DNA from: Heterohyrax brucei
Lineage: Eukaryota; Chordata; Mammalia; Hyracoidea; Procaviidae
Length of the DNA: 64,000 nt
Assembly: GCA_028571685.1 (NCBI GenBank)
Contig: CM053142.1
Location: forward strand, 68,411,296 to 68,475,295
Direction: 5' to 3'
The notes under the pieces were generated by a model, which saw only the letters and a list, made by a program, of their open reading frames with translations, was not told the DNA's origin and did not search any database. Made by a program: the position numbers and the translations under genes. Numbering within the stretch: the first letter of the stretch is position 1; each line of letters begins with the position of its first letter. Shown here in pieces: positions 45,239 to 55,985 of the stretch.

Positions 45239-46427
45239 TGAAAATTTTGAAACTTACATCCCACAAGAATTCAAGATTATCACCACAAGAAGAAAAAAGA
45301 GATAATACAAAAATATATATCACAGCATAGGAGCCAGATAAGAGGGGAAGAAGGAAAGATGGTGGAGAGACAGTGAGAAGTAGGGCTGAACCTGAGGAGA
45401 GGGGAATGGGGAAGAAGCTGGAGGGAGGGAAGAGGGGGACATGAGGGAGCCTGGGAATAGGGAGGAAAGATTTGGAGTCAGAGCTCCCTATGGCCTTGAA
45501 CCAGCTGGTTCCAGTCCCCGGCAGCTGAGTCAGGGAGGCTGGGGAGTGGAGGACTGGCTCAGGGGGCTCTGAACCCCAAAGAGTGATGCACACACAGACA
45601 AGACACAAGGAACTTTGGAGGAAGGAAGGTGCAAATGGGAGGTCCTTTCTCCTGTAGTGTAGCAGGTGGCTCCCCAAAACCCATCTCTCAGACAATAGAA
45701 TTTAGCAGTGGGGGTATGGGAGCAGTTTGGAGTATCACTATCCCCAATCCCATGGGGGAGCCCACAGGGTAATGTGTGCCCTTGGAGTGGAGTAGGGGGG
45801 CAGTGAAGCACATGACATGAAATGGGACAGGACCATGATAGATGAGGGCTGAGAAGCCCCCAACACACTTCCCACCCTCATACAGGACAGCATGCAGGGG
45901 CACAGAAACTAGACCAGTGGGTGTTCAAGAGGGAAAACGTGAGCACAACACACAACACCACAACACTGGGCTGGGGAATGCATGGAGAAGTCACGTGTGC
46001 GTGAACCACGCACCATTGAGTGTCTGAGATGAGCATGAGATGTGGGAGAAGCAAAAGGGTGAAACAGGAGGGAGAATGTGGGAGACCAGCTGAGGGGAAA
46101 GGTGTGCGGACAGGGAGACAGTACAGAAGACCGGCAGTACCTGGGCACAGCCTGTGAGGGTAGAGGTGAGTGTGCAAGGCTTCCATGTGAGTGTGCAAGG
46201 GTGGGAATGGGGGACCGGAAGCCACCGATATATGAGGCTCCCACCTACAGGATGATGAGCAGGTAGGATTGCCTATGGGGCCAGGGAGTGTTCCATGGAT
46301 GGTGTGCAAGGGCAGAGCCAGGAGCACCTGTGGCCCCTGCTCCCCACAGCTGCCCTACCCTCAGCGGGGTGGGGGCTGTGACAGCCCCTTGGCCTCCTGC
46401 TTGGCAGCAACCCAGCATTGAGGGGCA

Positions 46428-46449
46428 TCACAGATTCACCAGGGGAATC
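46428..46449 (-). CDS. PIANP: PIANP last coding exon
   Basis: Encodes IPLVNL and TGA (46428-46430). Acceptor CTCAG. A 22-nt coding remnant followed by a long 3' UTR. Confidence 0.93.
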
Positions 46450-49400
46450 CTGAGAGGAAGAGGGAAAGGGCAGAGTCAGGGACCAGGGGATAGGTCAGAA
46501 TTGAAGGGGAGGTCCAAGACAAAGAAGGGGAAATAGGGTTAAGAGGGCAGGGCTGGGGTTAAAGGGCAATATGTACACAGGACACAGATCCAGAGAAAGT
46601 AGGGAAGGAGAAAGAACCCCACCAAGAGGAGTAGGTCCAGCCCCTTAGAAGACCAGGGACCAGGGTAGGAAAGACAGCTAGGGACTATGGGAAGACTAGC
46701 CCTGCCCTTTGCCCACCCACCCTGAAGAATACCCCACCACAGCTCAGGAGACCTAGGTTGCCTTTCCACCCTCCCTCCCATCCCTTTAGCCCTGCCCTCA
46801 CCGGTTCAACTGGAAGGCTGGAGCCCCCTTGGGCTGGGGCATCCCAGGTCGGGGTCCCCCTCGGGGCTCCTCATGGTCAGGGGTGGGGGTGGGCGAGTCT
46901 CCAAAGGCCCCCAGCACAGTGACTCCAGCTGGGGACAGGTCTGTCAGTGGCTGCTGGCTCTCTTCCTGCCTCAGGGAACCTTGCTGGCCTGAGGGCCTAC
47001 GCCGCTTCTGGCTTCGGTCCCAGCTGGGGTATCAGAAGGAAAAAGGTTCTCTCACATACTGAGGTACCACTCCTCCCCATCTAGCAGCCCTGGTCACCCC
47101 TAGCCTGCTCCCCAGCACTCAATGTCTCCCAGCAGAAACCCTGGCCTCTCACAGTGCCTATATTAAAGTTCCTGGGACTGTGTGCCTATAAAACTCCTCA
47201 CCCTGACCAACAGGGACTCAAGGGTCAGCACTCCCAGAGCCATTCTCCAGACTTGAGGCTGATTCAGATTCACAGAATGAGCATCTTCTCCCACCAATAA
47301 CAGGGGCTCCCAGGCCCCACCCCCTTCTCCATACACACCCAGAAGAGCCATTTCCCTCCTCAGCAGGTGCCTGGCAGGTTTAGTTCCAGTTCAAAGTCAG
47401 CTAATGACCTAGAGACCTGAGTCTAGTGATTCAGAAAAGTGTGAAGGACTGAGCGACCTATTATTCAATGTGTGCAAATAAAGCACCAGGTTTTCATCCT
47501 TTTCTCCAGGCAGCCCTAAGACTGGGTCATTGTTCTCTGGGACAAAGTGGAGACAAGGGATTTTTGCCAAAGCCCCTACTCCAAAACCCACTACCATCAA
47601 GTCAATTCTAACAAATAGTGACCCCATAGGACGGAGTGGAACTGCCCCATAAGGTTGCCATCTTTAGGAAAGCAGACTGCTGCATCTCTCTCCCTCAGAG
47701 TGGCTGATGGGCTCGAAAGGAAATACAAGGATAATGGAAGAGATGGGGAATTATTTGTATATACTGGGACATTTCACTTAGCAGCCAAGTGCTTAACCAC
47801 TGTACCACCAGGGCTCCTTCCAAAGTCCCAGTGTATACAAATAATTCCCCATCTCTTCCATCATGCTTGTATTTCCTTGGGAGAAGGAATCTCCCTGATT
47901 TCTCACTGCTTCCCCCTTCCACATGCTCACTACCTTTTTCCAAGGGCTTGCCTTAAGCCATCATTGCCTACCCAATTTACCCTTTACTCCTCCCTCCTTC
48001 CAGCCCAGCCTATCAAACATTCAGCCCCTATCTACCAGCTTCCTCAAAGCTTACCAGAACTTGAAGATGATGCCCGTGGCCACGAGGACAATGATGATGG
48101 AGATAGTAATTGTGACATAGAGCTGGGGGTCCACACCTGGTTGAGTGGGGGGAAAGTTATAGGGAGGCCTGAGCTCACAGGAGCAGAAGGGATGAGGAGG
48201 TTCCGAAAGCACAGGGAGTGCTGCCATTTGACTGCACACTGTCGAACTTTGCTTCTCGGAAGCTACCCATTTCATTCTCACTATCAGCTTTCCACTGAGT
48301 GATCTGTTCTTTTCTGCTCAAATTCTTTTCTTCCTTTCCCAAATGTATTCCAGCAAATCTTACACATGCATGTGAGGAGGAGGAGGCTCCAAGATCGGAG
48401 AGAAAATGTCCATCTCTGTCCTGGCCTCATCCCAAGCCACTGGCCCTGTCCCTCCACCTTTTTCTCTGAGCTGAAACTTCACCCTGGCATGGTGCTGTTC
48501 TGCCTGTAACACTCCCGCTGTCTTCTAAGGTCCATCTCCAGTGTCAATCCCTTGAAGGCTCCTTGATCCCCAAGCAGAAGTAATCTCTCCTTTTTCTGTT
48601 GTCCTAAAGACATAGTGTACATGCTTCCATTACAGCATTAACTACATCAGTTCATTCTGAGTGTCTACACATCAGTCTACTTCAATGAACCTGAACTCCT
48701 TAAGGGTTTAGATGGCCTCTTCATCTCTGCATCCTGTGCCCAGCATAGTACCAGGTACATTTGTTGAAGGAGCTAACAGACATGACCTCTGTTCTGCCTC
48801 TTAGATTTTTCACCCAGACTTCCCACCCCTTGTATCCCTACCAGCCTCTCCCACTCACCTTCCCCACGGCCCCCAAACAGGAATGGCCTCAGGGTAGCAG
48901 GCGCTTCTCCAAGGATAAGCCCATCTCCATCACCCCCCATGGAGTCTGAGTTGGGGTGGGGAGTAGCCAGCCCATGAGGGGCTGCAAAACCATAGTCCAG
49001 GGGCAGAAATCCAGGGTTGGCAGAGTTGGGGTCCCCACCATCCTCTCGAGATACTGTGGGGCCCCACACGATAGCCCAAGGGTACTGAGAAGAGGGTGGC
49101 CCCTCCTCAAAACCTGATGGGGTGGCAGGGGGTGCAGTGCCTGGCAGAACTTGCCGGCGTGATCTTGGGACCCGAGGGGATCGGCTTGGTGGAGGAGCCC
49201 GCTCCCACACACATACGTGGCGTGGGGCAGAGGGGCCTCCTCGGGCACATGGGGGGCGGGCTGGGGCTGGTGGGGTTCGAGGGGAGGAGGAGGAGGAGCC
49301 CTGAGCAGGCAGCAGGAGGGGCAGCAACAGCAGTGGCCAGAGAGGGAGGAGGTGGGACAGCAGCAGTGCAGGCCTGCAAGAAGGGAGAGAAAGTTGAGTA

Positions 49401-49636
49401 AGATATAGGCCCACCCTGGGCCTGGGTGTAGGGAGGACAGAGAGGTCTGGGCTGCTAGTGTCTCCCTTCCAGGTTGCTATGCAAAAATAGGTGGGCCTTG
49501 GTCCTATGTCCCCAGGTTCTAGCCCTCAGGATGAAAGACCCTGGGTGGGCCCAGGAAGGAAAAGGTCAAGAGCCCAGGGAAAGTGGTCTCCAAGCTCTCC
49601 TCTGTGGTGCCAAACTTACCACATCCTGTATTCCAT
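46428..49636 (-). CDS. PIANP: PIANP, PILR-alpha-associated neural protein (5 coding exons, 285 aa)
   Basis: Coding exons: 49620-49636, 48859-49373, 48055-48136, 46802-47023, 46428-46449; total 858 nt in frame. The start MEYRMW parallels human MESRMW. Residues 7-31 are a leucine-rich signal peptide (PALLLSHLLPLWPLLLL...). A Pro/Arg-rich ectodomain follows with a furin-type RSRR at 76-79. One transmembrane helix spans about 183-206 (LYVTITISIIIVLVATGIIF), followed by a basic DRSQKRRR stop-transfer and a Pro-rich cytoplasmic tail ending RIPLVNL. Known: PIANP is a sialylated neural ligand of PILRA and has been reported as a GABA-B receptor partner. The ectodomain carries GFLPLDYG where I recall human GFLDYG, a two-residue insertion. 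Confidence 0.96.
46802..47023 (-). CDS. PIANP: PIANP exon: cytoplasmic tail
   Basis: Encodes WDRSQKRRRPSGQQGSLRQE, ESQQPLTDLSPAGVTVLGAF, GDSPTPTPDHEEPRGGPRPG and MPQPKGAPAFQLN. Acceptor CCCCAG, donor GTGAGG. Confidence 0.95.
47575..47820 (-). mobile_element. AfroSINE (long variant) carrying an inverted copy of its flank
   Basis: Starts AAACCCACTACCATCAAGTC and ends with the complement of the head (CACTGTACCACCAGGGCTCC). Between GGCTGATGGGCTCGAA and TTAGCAGCCAAGTGC the expected SINE text is replaced by about 52 bp that are the reverse complement of the DNA just right of the SINE. It lies in the PIANP intron between the transmembrane and tail exons. Confidence 0.85.
47719..47876. repeat. Inverted repeat, 52-bp arms with 54-bp spacer
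   Basis: Arms 47719-47770 and 47825-47876 are reverse complements at 49 of 52 positions by direct reading. The spacer is the 5' head of the SINE. Confidence 0.9.
48055..48136 (-). CDS. PIANP: PIANP exon: transmembrane helix
   Basis: Encodes VDPQLYVTITISIIIVLVAT plus GIIFKF; acceptor AACCAG, donor GTAAGC. Confidence 0.95.
48480..48785 (+). repeat. L2 LINE 3' end
   Basis: CTGAACTCCTTAAGGGTTTA, CATCTCTGCATCCTGTGCCC and AGTACCAGGTACATTTGTTG; in a PIANP intron. Confidence 0.65.
48859..49373 (-). CDS. PIANP: PIANP exon: signal peptide and ectodomain
   Basis: Encodes residues 7-177. Acceptor TTGCAG, donor GTGAGT. Contains WERAPPPSRSPRVPRSRR, then QVLPGTAPPATPSGFEEGPP, the likely O-glycosylated PILRA-binding region. 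Confidence 0.95.
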
Positions 49637-49654
49637 GTCTGGGGTCTTCTTCAG
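49620..49654 (-). CDS. PIANP: PIANP first coding exon (17 coding bases)
   Basis: ATG at 49636; encodes MEYRM plus two bases of Trp6; donor GTAAGT. The 5' boundary (CACAG acceptor, exon start 49654) is inferred and has a weak pyrimidine tract. The neighbouring CCCCAG|ACATGG is an alternative. Confidence 0.85.
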
Positions 49655-50083
49655 CTGTGACCCAGATTTTCTACCTTTACTGGGGGGGAAAAAGGGACAG
49701 TCACAGCTCAACCCTGACTTGTATATGTCCCCTAGCTCATTCATCCACCGGTTCTACCCCCTCATTTCCTCCCAGACTGCAGGGCCACCAGCCATGCTAC
49801 TGCCACCCAGGATCCACTGCTTCTTTGCATCTTTGGGGGAATAAACTCCCAGAGTGTTTCCCTGTCCAGTTTCAGGCCCCTTTCTACAACTTGCCAGGTC
49901 CTTGTCATCACTCTATCGCAAGGTCTACTCTCTCTTCAGCTCCCTTCCTTCTCACTTCCTCTGCCTGCAGCTCGAAGCTTTTCTTAGATCTTAATTTAGA
50001 GTCAAGAACCTTGTGATTCTTTGAGCACCTACCGCTAGGGAAGGAGCCTGAGGGTTGGGGGAGGGAAGGGAAAGTCAATCTGA

Positions 50084-50108
50084 GTGTGTGTGTGTGTGTG
50101 TGTGTGTG
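50084..50108 (+). repeat. (GT)12 microsatellite
   Basis: About 12 perfect GT units in the first intron of PIANP. Confidence 0.9.
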
Positions 50109-52050
50109 ACACAGAGACAGAAAGAAATAGAGAGATTAGGGCAGCCTGCCCATCCCACTTTTAGTCTGAGACATTTCTCTTATGATTGCCCCCAGGAGTC
50201 TGTATCTTCCAAGAGAAGGGGAGGAGGAGATGGCAGGATGGGAGAAGGAGATGGAGGGATGGTAGAAAAGAGACAGAGACAGAGGTGGGTGGGTGAAAAA
50301 CTACAGAATGTTTAATCATCCAAATGCATAGGTATCCTCTAAATGGAGGTGGTGTTGGGGAGAGGCCACCCCCACAAATGTAGCTCTTCTGGGCAAAGTG
50401 TCCTGGGACAATTGTGACTATTAATTTTGAAAGAGCAGGCATGTTCTCAGAGCTAAGTATGAACCCAGTGGGCCAGGCTTCCCAGTGTGAATGAGATGGT
50501 GACACTTGGTGTTCTCTGGATTCTGAGTCTTAAAATCTGCACAGTGAGTACTCTCAGAGAATGACAGGCACATAGGATGGGAATGGCTAGGAAGATGGAA
50601 ATGGGCAGTGGGGAACAGGAAGAAATGTGAAGGGGGCAAGAGCTGAGAGACAGAGGCTGGTTGGGAGTGAGAAGGGAGGAGAAAGGTGAAGAGCAAGAGG
50701 TGGTGAGCTATAGAGAGTGAAGGTGAGGAGTCAGCCCTGAAGGAGAGTGGACTGGAAATCTGAAGAGCAGAGAAGGTGATCCAGAATACTGGAGGATGCT
50801 GAAGGGAGGAAAGGGTAAGAGAAAAGGTCAGGGGAGGAAAATGAAGAGGGTGAAGAGGTCACAGACCAGAGGAAAAGGGGAGAAGGGGCAGGAAGAGAAG
50901 GAAAGCAGGCTCCAGGCCTTATGGGAGAAGTAGGGGAGTGAAAGGCAAAGGGAGAGTAGGGGGCAGAGAAGGCCAGTGATGGGGAGAAAGGTAATGGGAA
51001 AGGACAGAAAGTAAGAGTGGAGGAAAAAATGAGCCACCGAAGGGATTAGGTGGCAGAAAATAGGAATCACAAAGATGGAGGAGTTGAAAATTGTTTTTTC
51101 TCATTTAAAAGGATATGGGGATATGGTAAAAGGGAGCTTGGTGGGACGACAGGAGGGAGGAAGAAGCTGAAGCTAGGAGGGAGAAGGAGTGTTAGACTAA
51201 ACCAGTGGAGTGGAGAAGAGCTCACACGGACGTCTGTGGCCAGCTGACGGGACTCACTTGCCACACTCTCCTTGCGCATCCCCTACACCAACGTCAACTC
51301 CTCCTGGACCCTGCACCTCCTTTAGCCACCCCCTCCAGGAAGCCCGCAGTCTCCAGGTTGGCACGCCACCCCCATCCTCTCCTCGATCCTCACCGACCTG
51401 TTGTGCGCAGAAGACCAGCCGGGTGGAGGGGGGAGCTTGGAGTGGGGGATCTGGGCCCCATTCCCAGCGTGGCCTCCACCTCACCCCTCCTACAGGCCCC
51501 TGCCCCTCAGATAGGGCTGGAAAGCGACCAGGGTGCGGGTGGGTGGGTGGAGGTGGGATGAGAACAGGAGGTCGGCAAAGGGACCTCAAGAGAGGGAACG
51601 CTAAGAGCAGAAAGGGTGCTGGAGGCTGGGAGATGCACCCAGCCGCTGGCTGAGCCCAAGGAGGGATGGAGGCAGCAGAGGGAACAGTGACTGCTGCACC
51701 AGGGAAGACGGGATGGAGGAGTCGGGACCGGCGGAGGGATGGAGACCAAGGCAGGGAAGGAGCTCTACGATCTGGGAGCTGGAGGCTTGAGCCTAGGCAA
51801 GGGTGGGTGCCCGAAAGGGCGGGAGGCGAAGGACTCCAAGTCGGGAAGGGTAGGGCCGGGTTCCCACGGTTGGTAATGTGGGGGTCCTCGCACTCACCTG
51901 CATGCTTGGTACGGCGGCACGGCGGTAGCTAGCGCTCAGGGATGCGCGGGGCTGAGGGATCAAGGGAACACGGGGGACGCGGAGCATGGTCGGAGGGCCT
52001 GGCCCGCAGCGGGGCGCTGGTGCGGATAGGGGGCAGGCGCCCAGGGCGCG

Positions 52051-52097
52051 GGGCGGCGGTGGCGGTGGCGGTGGCGGCGGCGGCGGCGGCGGCGGGG
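52051..52097 (+). repeat. GGC/GGT trinucleotide run
   Basis: GGCGGCGGTGGCGGTGGCGG and onward, ending in seven perfect GGC units. Confidence 0.9.
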
Positions 52098-52107
52098 AGA
52101 TACTCAG

Positions 52108-52148
52108 CTCGGCTCGGCTCGGGCTCCGCTCGGCTCGGCTGGGCTCGG
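52108..52148 (+). repeat. CTCGG pentanucleotide array
   Basis: Repeated CTCGG with variant GGCTC/CCGCT units, 41 bp. Confidence 0.85.
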
Positions 52149-52651
52149 CACCGCGGCTCCCACCGCCTGGTCTCCGCCTCTCCCCCTCCCGCTGCAGACC
52201 ACGCACTGTTTAACCCTCCTGCTGCCACGCCGCAGGAGATGCATCCAGCTCTGCCCCGGGTGGAAGGTTGGAACGGGTAGCGTAGGGCTAGGGACCATGT
52301 GGTTACCTGGGTTCTTCACCTTCTTCACCCCACCTCCATGGACAGCCTGGATGGCCTCAATTAGTTTCAGAGAGTTTGAGTCACCCACAGCTCTGGTTCC
52401 CAACTCTGTCTGAGGTCTAACACTCTGTTCCCCATCCCTAACTGCCCAGGGTCAGAGCCCAGGAGCAGAAGACCCCACACCATCTTTGGATTACTACAGC
52501 TAATCATCACTGAGTTTTTCTTACTTTCCAATCCAGACTCCTTACTAAGACAAAGCCATACACAGATCTCGCCATCAGATAGCTCTCTGATTTCATGTTC
52601 TATCACTTGCTGTATTCCAGTTGCCATGCACCTGGTCTGTATTCCTAGAAT

Positions 52652-53214
52652 TGTTGTGTTGTTGTTAGTGAGCCATGGAGTAGGTTCTAACTTACTGTGG
52701 CTCTATGGACAACAAAAGGAAACCCTGCCCGGCCCTGTGCCATAACCACAATCGTTGCTATGTTTGATCCCACTGTTGGATCCACTGTGTTAATCCTTCT
52801 TGTTGAGGACTTTTTGCGATGACCCTCTACTTTACCAAGCACAGTGTCCTTCTCCAGGGATTGATCGCTCCTGACAATATGTCCAAAGTATTTAAGAGGC
52901 ACTCTTGCCATCCTTGCTTCCAAGGAACACTCTGATTGTACTTCTTCCAGAACAGATCTGTTTGTTCTTTTAGCAGTTCATGGTACATTCAATATTCTTC
53001 TCTAACACCACAATTCAAAGGCAGGCTCAATTCTCCTGTCTTCCTTATTCATTGTCCAGCTTTTGCATGCCTATGATGCAACTGAAAATACCCTGGCCTG
53101 GATCAGGGCACTGTCGTCCTTAAAATGACATCTTTACTTTCCAACACTTTAAAGAAGTCTTTTGCAGCAGATTTGCCCAATGCAATGTATCTTTTGATTT
53201 CTTAACTGTTGCTG
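52652..53214 (-). mobile_element. RTE-type LINE 3' end
   Basis: The minus strand reads KYFGHIVRSDQSLEKDTVLG and KVEGHRKKSSTRR, the typical RTE/BovB ORF C-terminal stretch, and ends at a TTGTTGTTA-type tail near 52655. Broken frame. Confidence 0.8.
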
Positions 53215-53219
53215 GAATT

Positions 53220-53386
53220 AGGTAAATTGAACCTGCCTTAGGGCTTTGCACTTACTGCCTCTGCCTGGAGTGCTTTTCCCTTGATTTTCCCAATGACTCA
53301 CTCTTCGCTCTCAGGTCTCACTTAGATCCACTGTCTCCTTCTCTGGGAGGCTTTCCTAAGCTCTCTGTCAAACATAGAGGAACCCT
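53220..53386 (+). repeat. L2 LINE fragment, left part
   Basis: GGGCTTTGCACTTACTGCCT, CTGCCTGGAGTGCTTTTCCC; continues at 53715-53785 after a SINE-in-SINE insertion. Confidence 0.7.
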
Positions 53387-53700
53387 GGTGGTTCAGTGGT
53401 TAAAGTGCTTGGCTGCTGAAAAAAAAAAAGATTCAAACCCACTGCCGCTGAGTGGACTCCTACTCACAGCGACCCTTATAGGGCAGTGTAGAACTTCTCT
53501 GTAGAGTTTCCAAGGAGCACCTGGTAGATTTGAACTACCCACCTTTTGGTTAGCAGCTGTAGCACTTAATGACTATGTCATCAGGGTTTCCAAAATAAAG
53601 ATTATAAGCTTGGAAACTCTATGGGGCAATTCTACTCAGTCCTACAGTATCACTATGAGTCTGAGCTGACTTGATGACAATAGATTTGGTTTCTGGTTTT
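53387..53700 (+). mobile_element. AfroSINE split by a second AfroSINE
   Basis: Outer copy: head 53387-53428 (GGAACCCTGGTGGTTCAGTG) and body 53605-53700 (GCTTGGAAACTCTATGGGGC ... GAGCTGACTTGATGAC). Confidence 0.85.
53436..53593 (-). mobile_element. AfroSINE nested inside another AfroSINE
   Basis: AACCCACTGCCGCTGAGTGG to TATGTCATCAGGGTTTCC. Flanks AAAAAAAGATT and AAAATAAAGATT look like the target-site duplication. Confidence 0.85.
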
Positions 53701-53785
53701 CTATCTTTTGATAGAAACTCCCACCTCATTCATGTCTATATTGTTACCCTGTTTTACTTTCCTCATTGCATGTCTAGGATGCCAC

Positions 53786-54530
53786 ACTCTCCCAGTTTCC
53801 CTCCAGCCTCACAGGCTATTCCTTCTCAGTCCTCCTCTACTTGACCTCTAAATGTTGGAGCCTCTTTGGACTTGAATCCTTGGCCCTCTTCTTTTTTCAC
53901 ACTCTCTGTCTAGTGATCTCATCCAGTCCCAGGGCTTAAATACTATGTAAATGTCAGTGAGTCCTAAATTTATATCCAGAGCTCCAGACTCATTTATCCA
54001 ACAGCCCACTTGACATCTGACTGGGATGTCTAATAGCCATGCAAAGCTAATGCGGCCAAAGCAGATGTCTTGAATTCTCCCACTCCATGCCCCCAACCCT
54101 TTTCTCTCCCAATATTGCCCATCTCAGGACATGGCAGCTCCTAGCTGTTCAAGATAAAAACCTGGGAAACATCCGTCCACCTTTTCCTTTTTCTCACTGA
54201 CTCCCTCATAGTGTTTAATCTGTAGGCAAGTCATCTGGGCCCTGCCTCCAAAACACATCTTGAATCCATCTACTTCTCTCCATCTGTGTTGCTATCCCCT
54301 GGTTCAAGCCATTATCTCCCTTCTGGAATAGTGCAATAGCTTTCTAACTGGTTCTTTAATTCTCCACTTGCCCTTTACAACATCCAGTGATATTTTAACA
54401 ACCTAAATCCTATCATGCTCTTTTCTGCTTGAAACTTACCAGTGGTTTGACACTGTGTTTGGAATAAATCTGAACTCCTTCTAAGGAGAGGCCCACCAAC
54501 TGGTTACCCGCCCCCCATAAGCAATGCTTC
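53786..54530 (+). repeat. L2 LINE, coding-region fragment
   Basis: Follows L2 through the RT region: TTGGACTTGAATCCTTGGCC, GTGATCTCATCCAGTCCCAG, CTGACTGGGATGTCTAATAG, TCAAGCCATTATCTCCCTTC and CAATAGCTTTCTAACTGGTT. Confidence 0.75.
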
Positions 54531-54534
54531 CATC

Positions 54535-54740
54535 AGATAGGACTTCTTGCTGTGCTACCGGTTCCCATTGATGGCCACCCGGTGTTTCAGGGTAAAACTG
54601 CTTCCCATAGAGCTTTCATGTCTGCAACCTTTCAAAAGCCAATTGCTAGGCCTTTCCTCTGAGGCACCTCTGAGTGAGCTGGGACTGCCATTCCTTTAGT
54701 TAGCAGCCCAGTGCTTAACCCCTCGCACTACCAAGAGTTT
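54535..54740 (-). mobile_element. AfroSINE-related variant
   Basis: GTTAGCAGCCCAGTGCTTAA and CACTACCAAGAGTTTCC mark the head complement; the rest is diverged. Confidence 0.6.
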
Positions 54741-54747
54741 CCTCATT

Positions 54748-54868
54748 GTTCTACCCATTGCCATGGAGAAACAGAGTAGAACTGCCCCACAGGGCTTCCA
54801 AGAAGCAGTTGGTAGATTCAAACTGCCAACATTCTGGTTAGCAGCCAAACTGTGCCACCAGATCTCCC
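54748..54868 (-). mobile_element. AfroSINE
   Basis: CAGAGTAGAACTGCCCCACA, CTGGTTAGCAGCCAAACTGT and GCCACCAGATCTCC. Sits directly beside the previous copy and splits the L2. Confidence 0.85.
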
Positions 54869-54879
54869 CCTGCTGTTTG

Positions 54880-55215
54880 AGAACACCCAACATCACTCTT
54901 TTAGCACTCTTGTACTTTCCATGCTTCCATCTTCTGGGAATGCGTTGCCTCCCCCTTCCGTCTTCACTTGGTTGACTCTGTCATTTAGGCCTCTGCTCAA
55001 AGTCTAAAGTGGTTGCCCTCTATTTCATCACTATGCTTCCTTGCCCTTCCAACACTTTACTCTCCCAAATAATCTTATATTTGTTTACTGTTTATTGTCT
55101 ACCACTCCTTCACCTCTGTGGACACTAGACAGCAGAGATCTCATTTGTCTTATTCACCCTGTATCCCGACTCCCACCTCAGTGTCTGGCACATAGTAAAT
55201 GTTCACTGTTTATTT
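54880..55215 (+). repeat. L2 LINE 3' end
   Basis: TTCTGGGAATGCGTTGCCTC, TTAGGCCTCTGCTCAAAGTC, CAGTGTCTGGCACATAGTAA and ATGTTCACTGTTTATTTGC. Confidence 0.75.
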
Positions 55216-55805
55216 GCTTAGTGAGACTCTCCTGGGACACCTGCCCACTCTCGAACTTTTATTCACTCTGCTCTCCACCTGCCTTTCCTTTCTATCTTCC
55301 TGCCCTCCCTGATCTCTGCCCTCTGCTGAATGATTCAGGCTGAGTTTCAGCTCACACCCACACCCCTCCAGACTCTTGCCCTCTCTCCACTGGGTTATTA
55401 CTATCATTAGCCTGACACTCCCACCTCCCGGAAGAAAGCCTGCTTCTGAGGCCAGCAGCTGCAGCAGCTGCCCTCCTGCCTGTATGCCCTGACAGTCCTT
55501 CATTCTGAGGTCAAAACAACAGCAGCCATGCAAAGACAGTGCACGTTGATGAGGGATGTGCAAATCATGTCACATCCTGGGGCACAGCAAACCCAGTGCA
55601 TTCTGAGGTTGCACTCTAAGTGGTCTTGTTGCATGACAGGTGCGGAAGAACTTTATTAAGTGAATATTCACTACTTGTGTAAGGGCCTTTTATAGTGAGG
55701 ATTTGGGTCCTTATCAACTGTGTCTAGTATTTTTGTTGTTTATTTTTTTTCAACAAGTGTTATTTGGAAAACTGCTGTATGTTGGTTATTGTGCCAAGGG
55801 CTAGA
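55216..55805. other. Gene-free stretch
   Basis: Pyrimidine-rich then AT-rich sequence; I recognise no gene or repeat family. Confidence 0.4.
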
Positions 55806-55985
55806 GTTCCTGGGCAATGTAGTTAACACACTTGTCTGCTAACCAAAAGGTTGGAGATTCAAGTCCACCCAGAGGTACTTCAGAAGAAAGGCCCAGTGAT
55901 CTGCTTCCAAAAAAATCAGCCTTTGAAAACCCTATGGAGCATAGTTCTGCTCTGACACAAAATCAGTTCAACAACAGTGGGCTGT
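55806..55985 (+). mobile_element. AfroSINE, older variant
   Basis: CTGCTAACCAAAAGGTTGGA, CTTCAGAAGAAAGGCCCAGT and GATCTGCTTCCAAAAAAATC. Confidence 0.75.

Larger units (their letters stand above)
51890..52270 (-). promoter_or_regulatory. PIANP: PIANP CpG-rich promoter and first exon
   Basis: CpG-dense block with a strong donor (CAG|GTGAGTG, exon end at 51898). Includes a GGC/GGT run (52051-52097) and a CTCGG-type pentanucleotide array (52108-52148). ATGs in the first exon (51987 and 51903) lie upstream of the annotated start. Confidence 0.65.

Noticed and set aside
51793..52280. Proline- and alanine-rich frames in the PIANP first exon
   Set aside because: Products of GGC and CTCGG repeats; not a separate gene, although the frame entering exon 2 is noted as a possible N-terminal extension.
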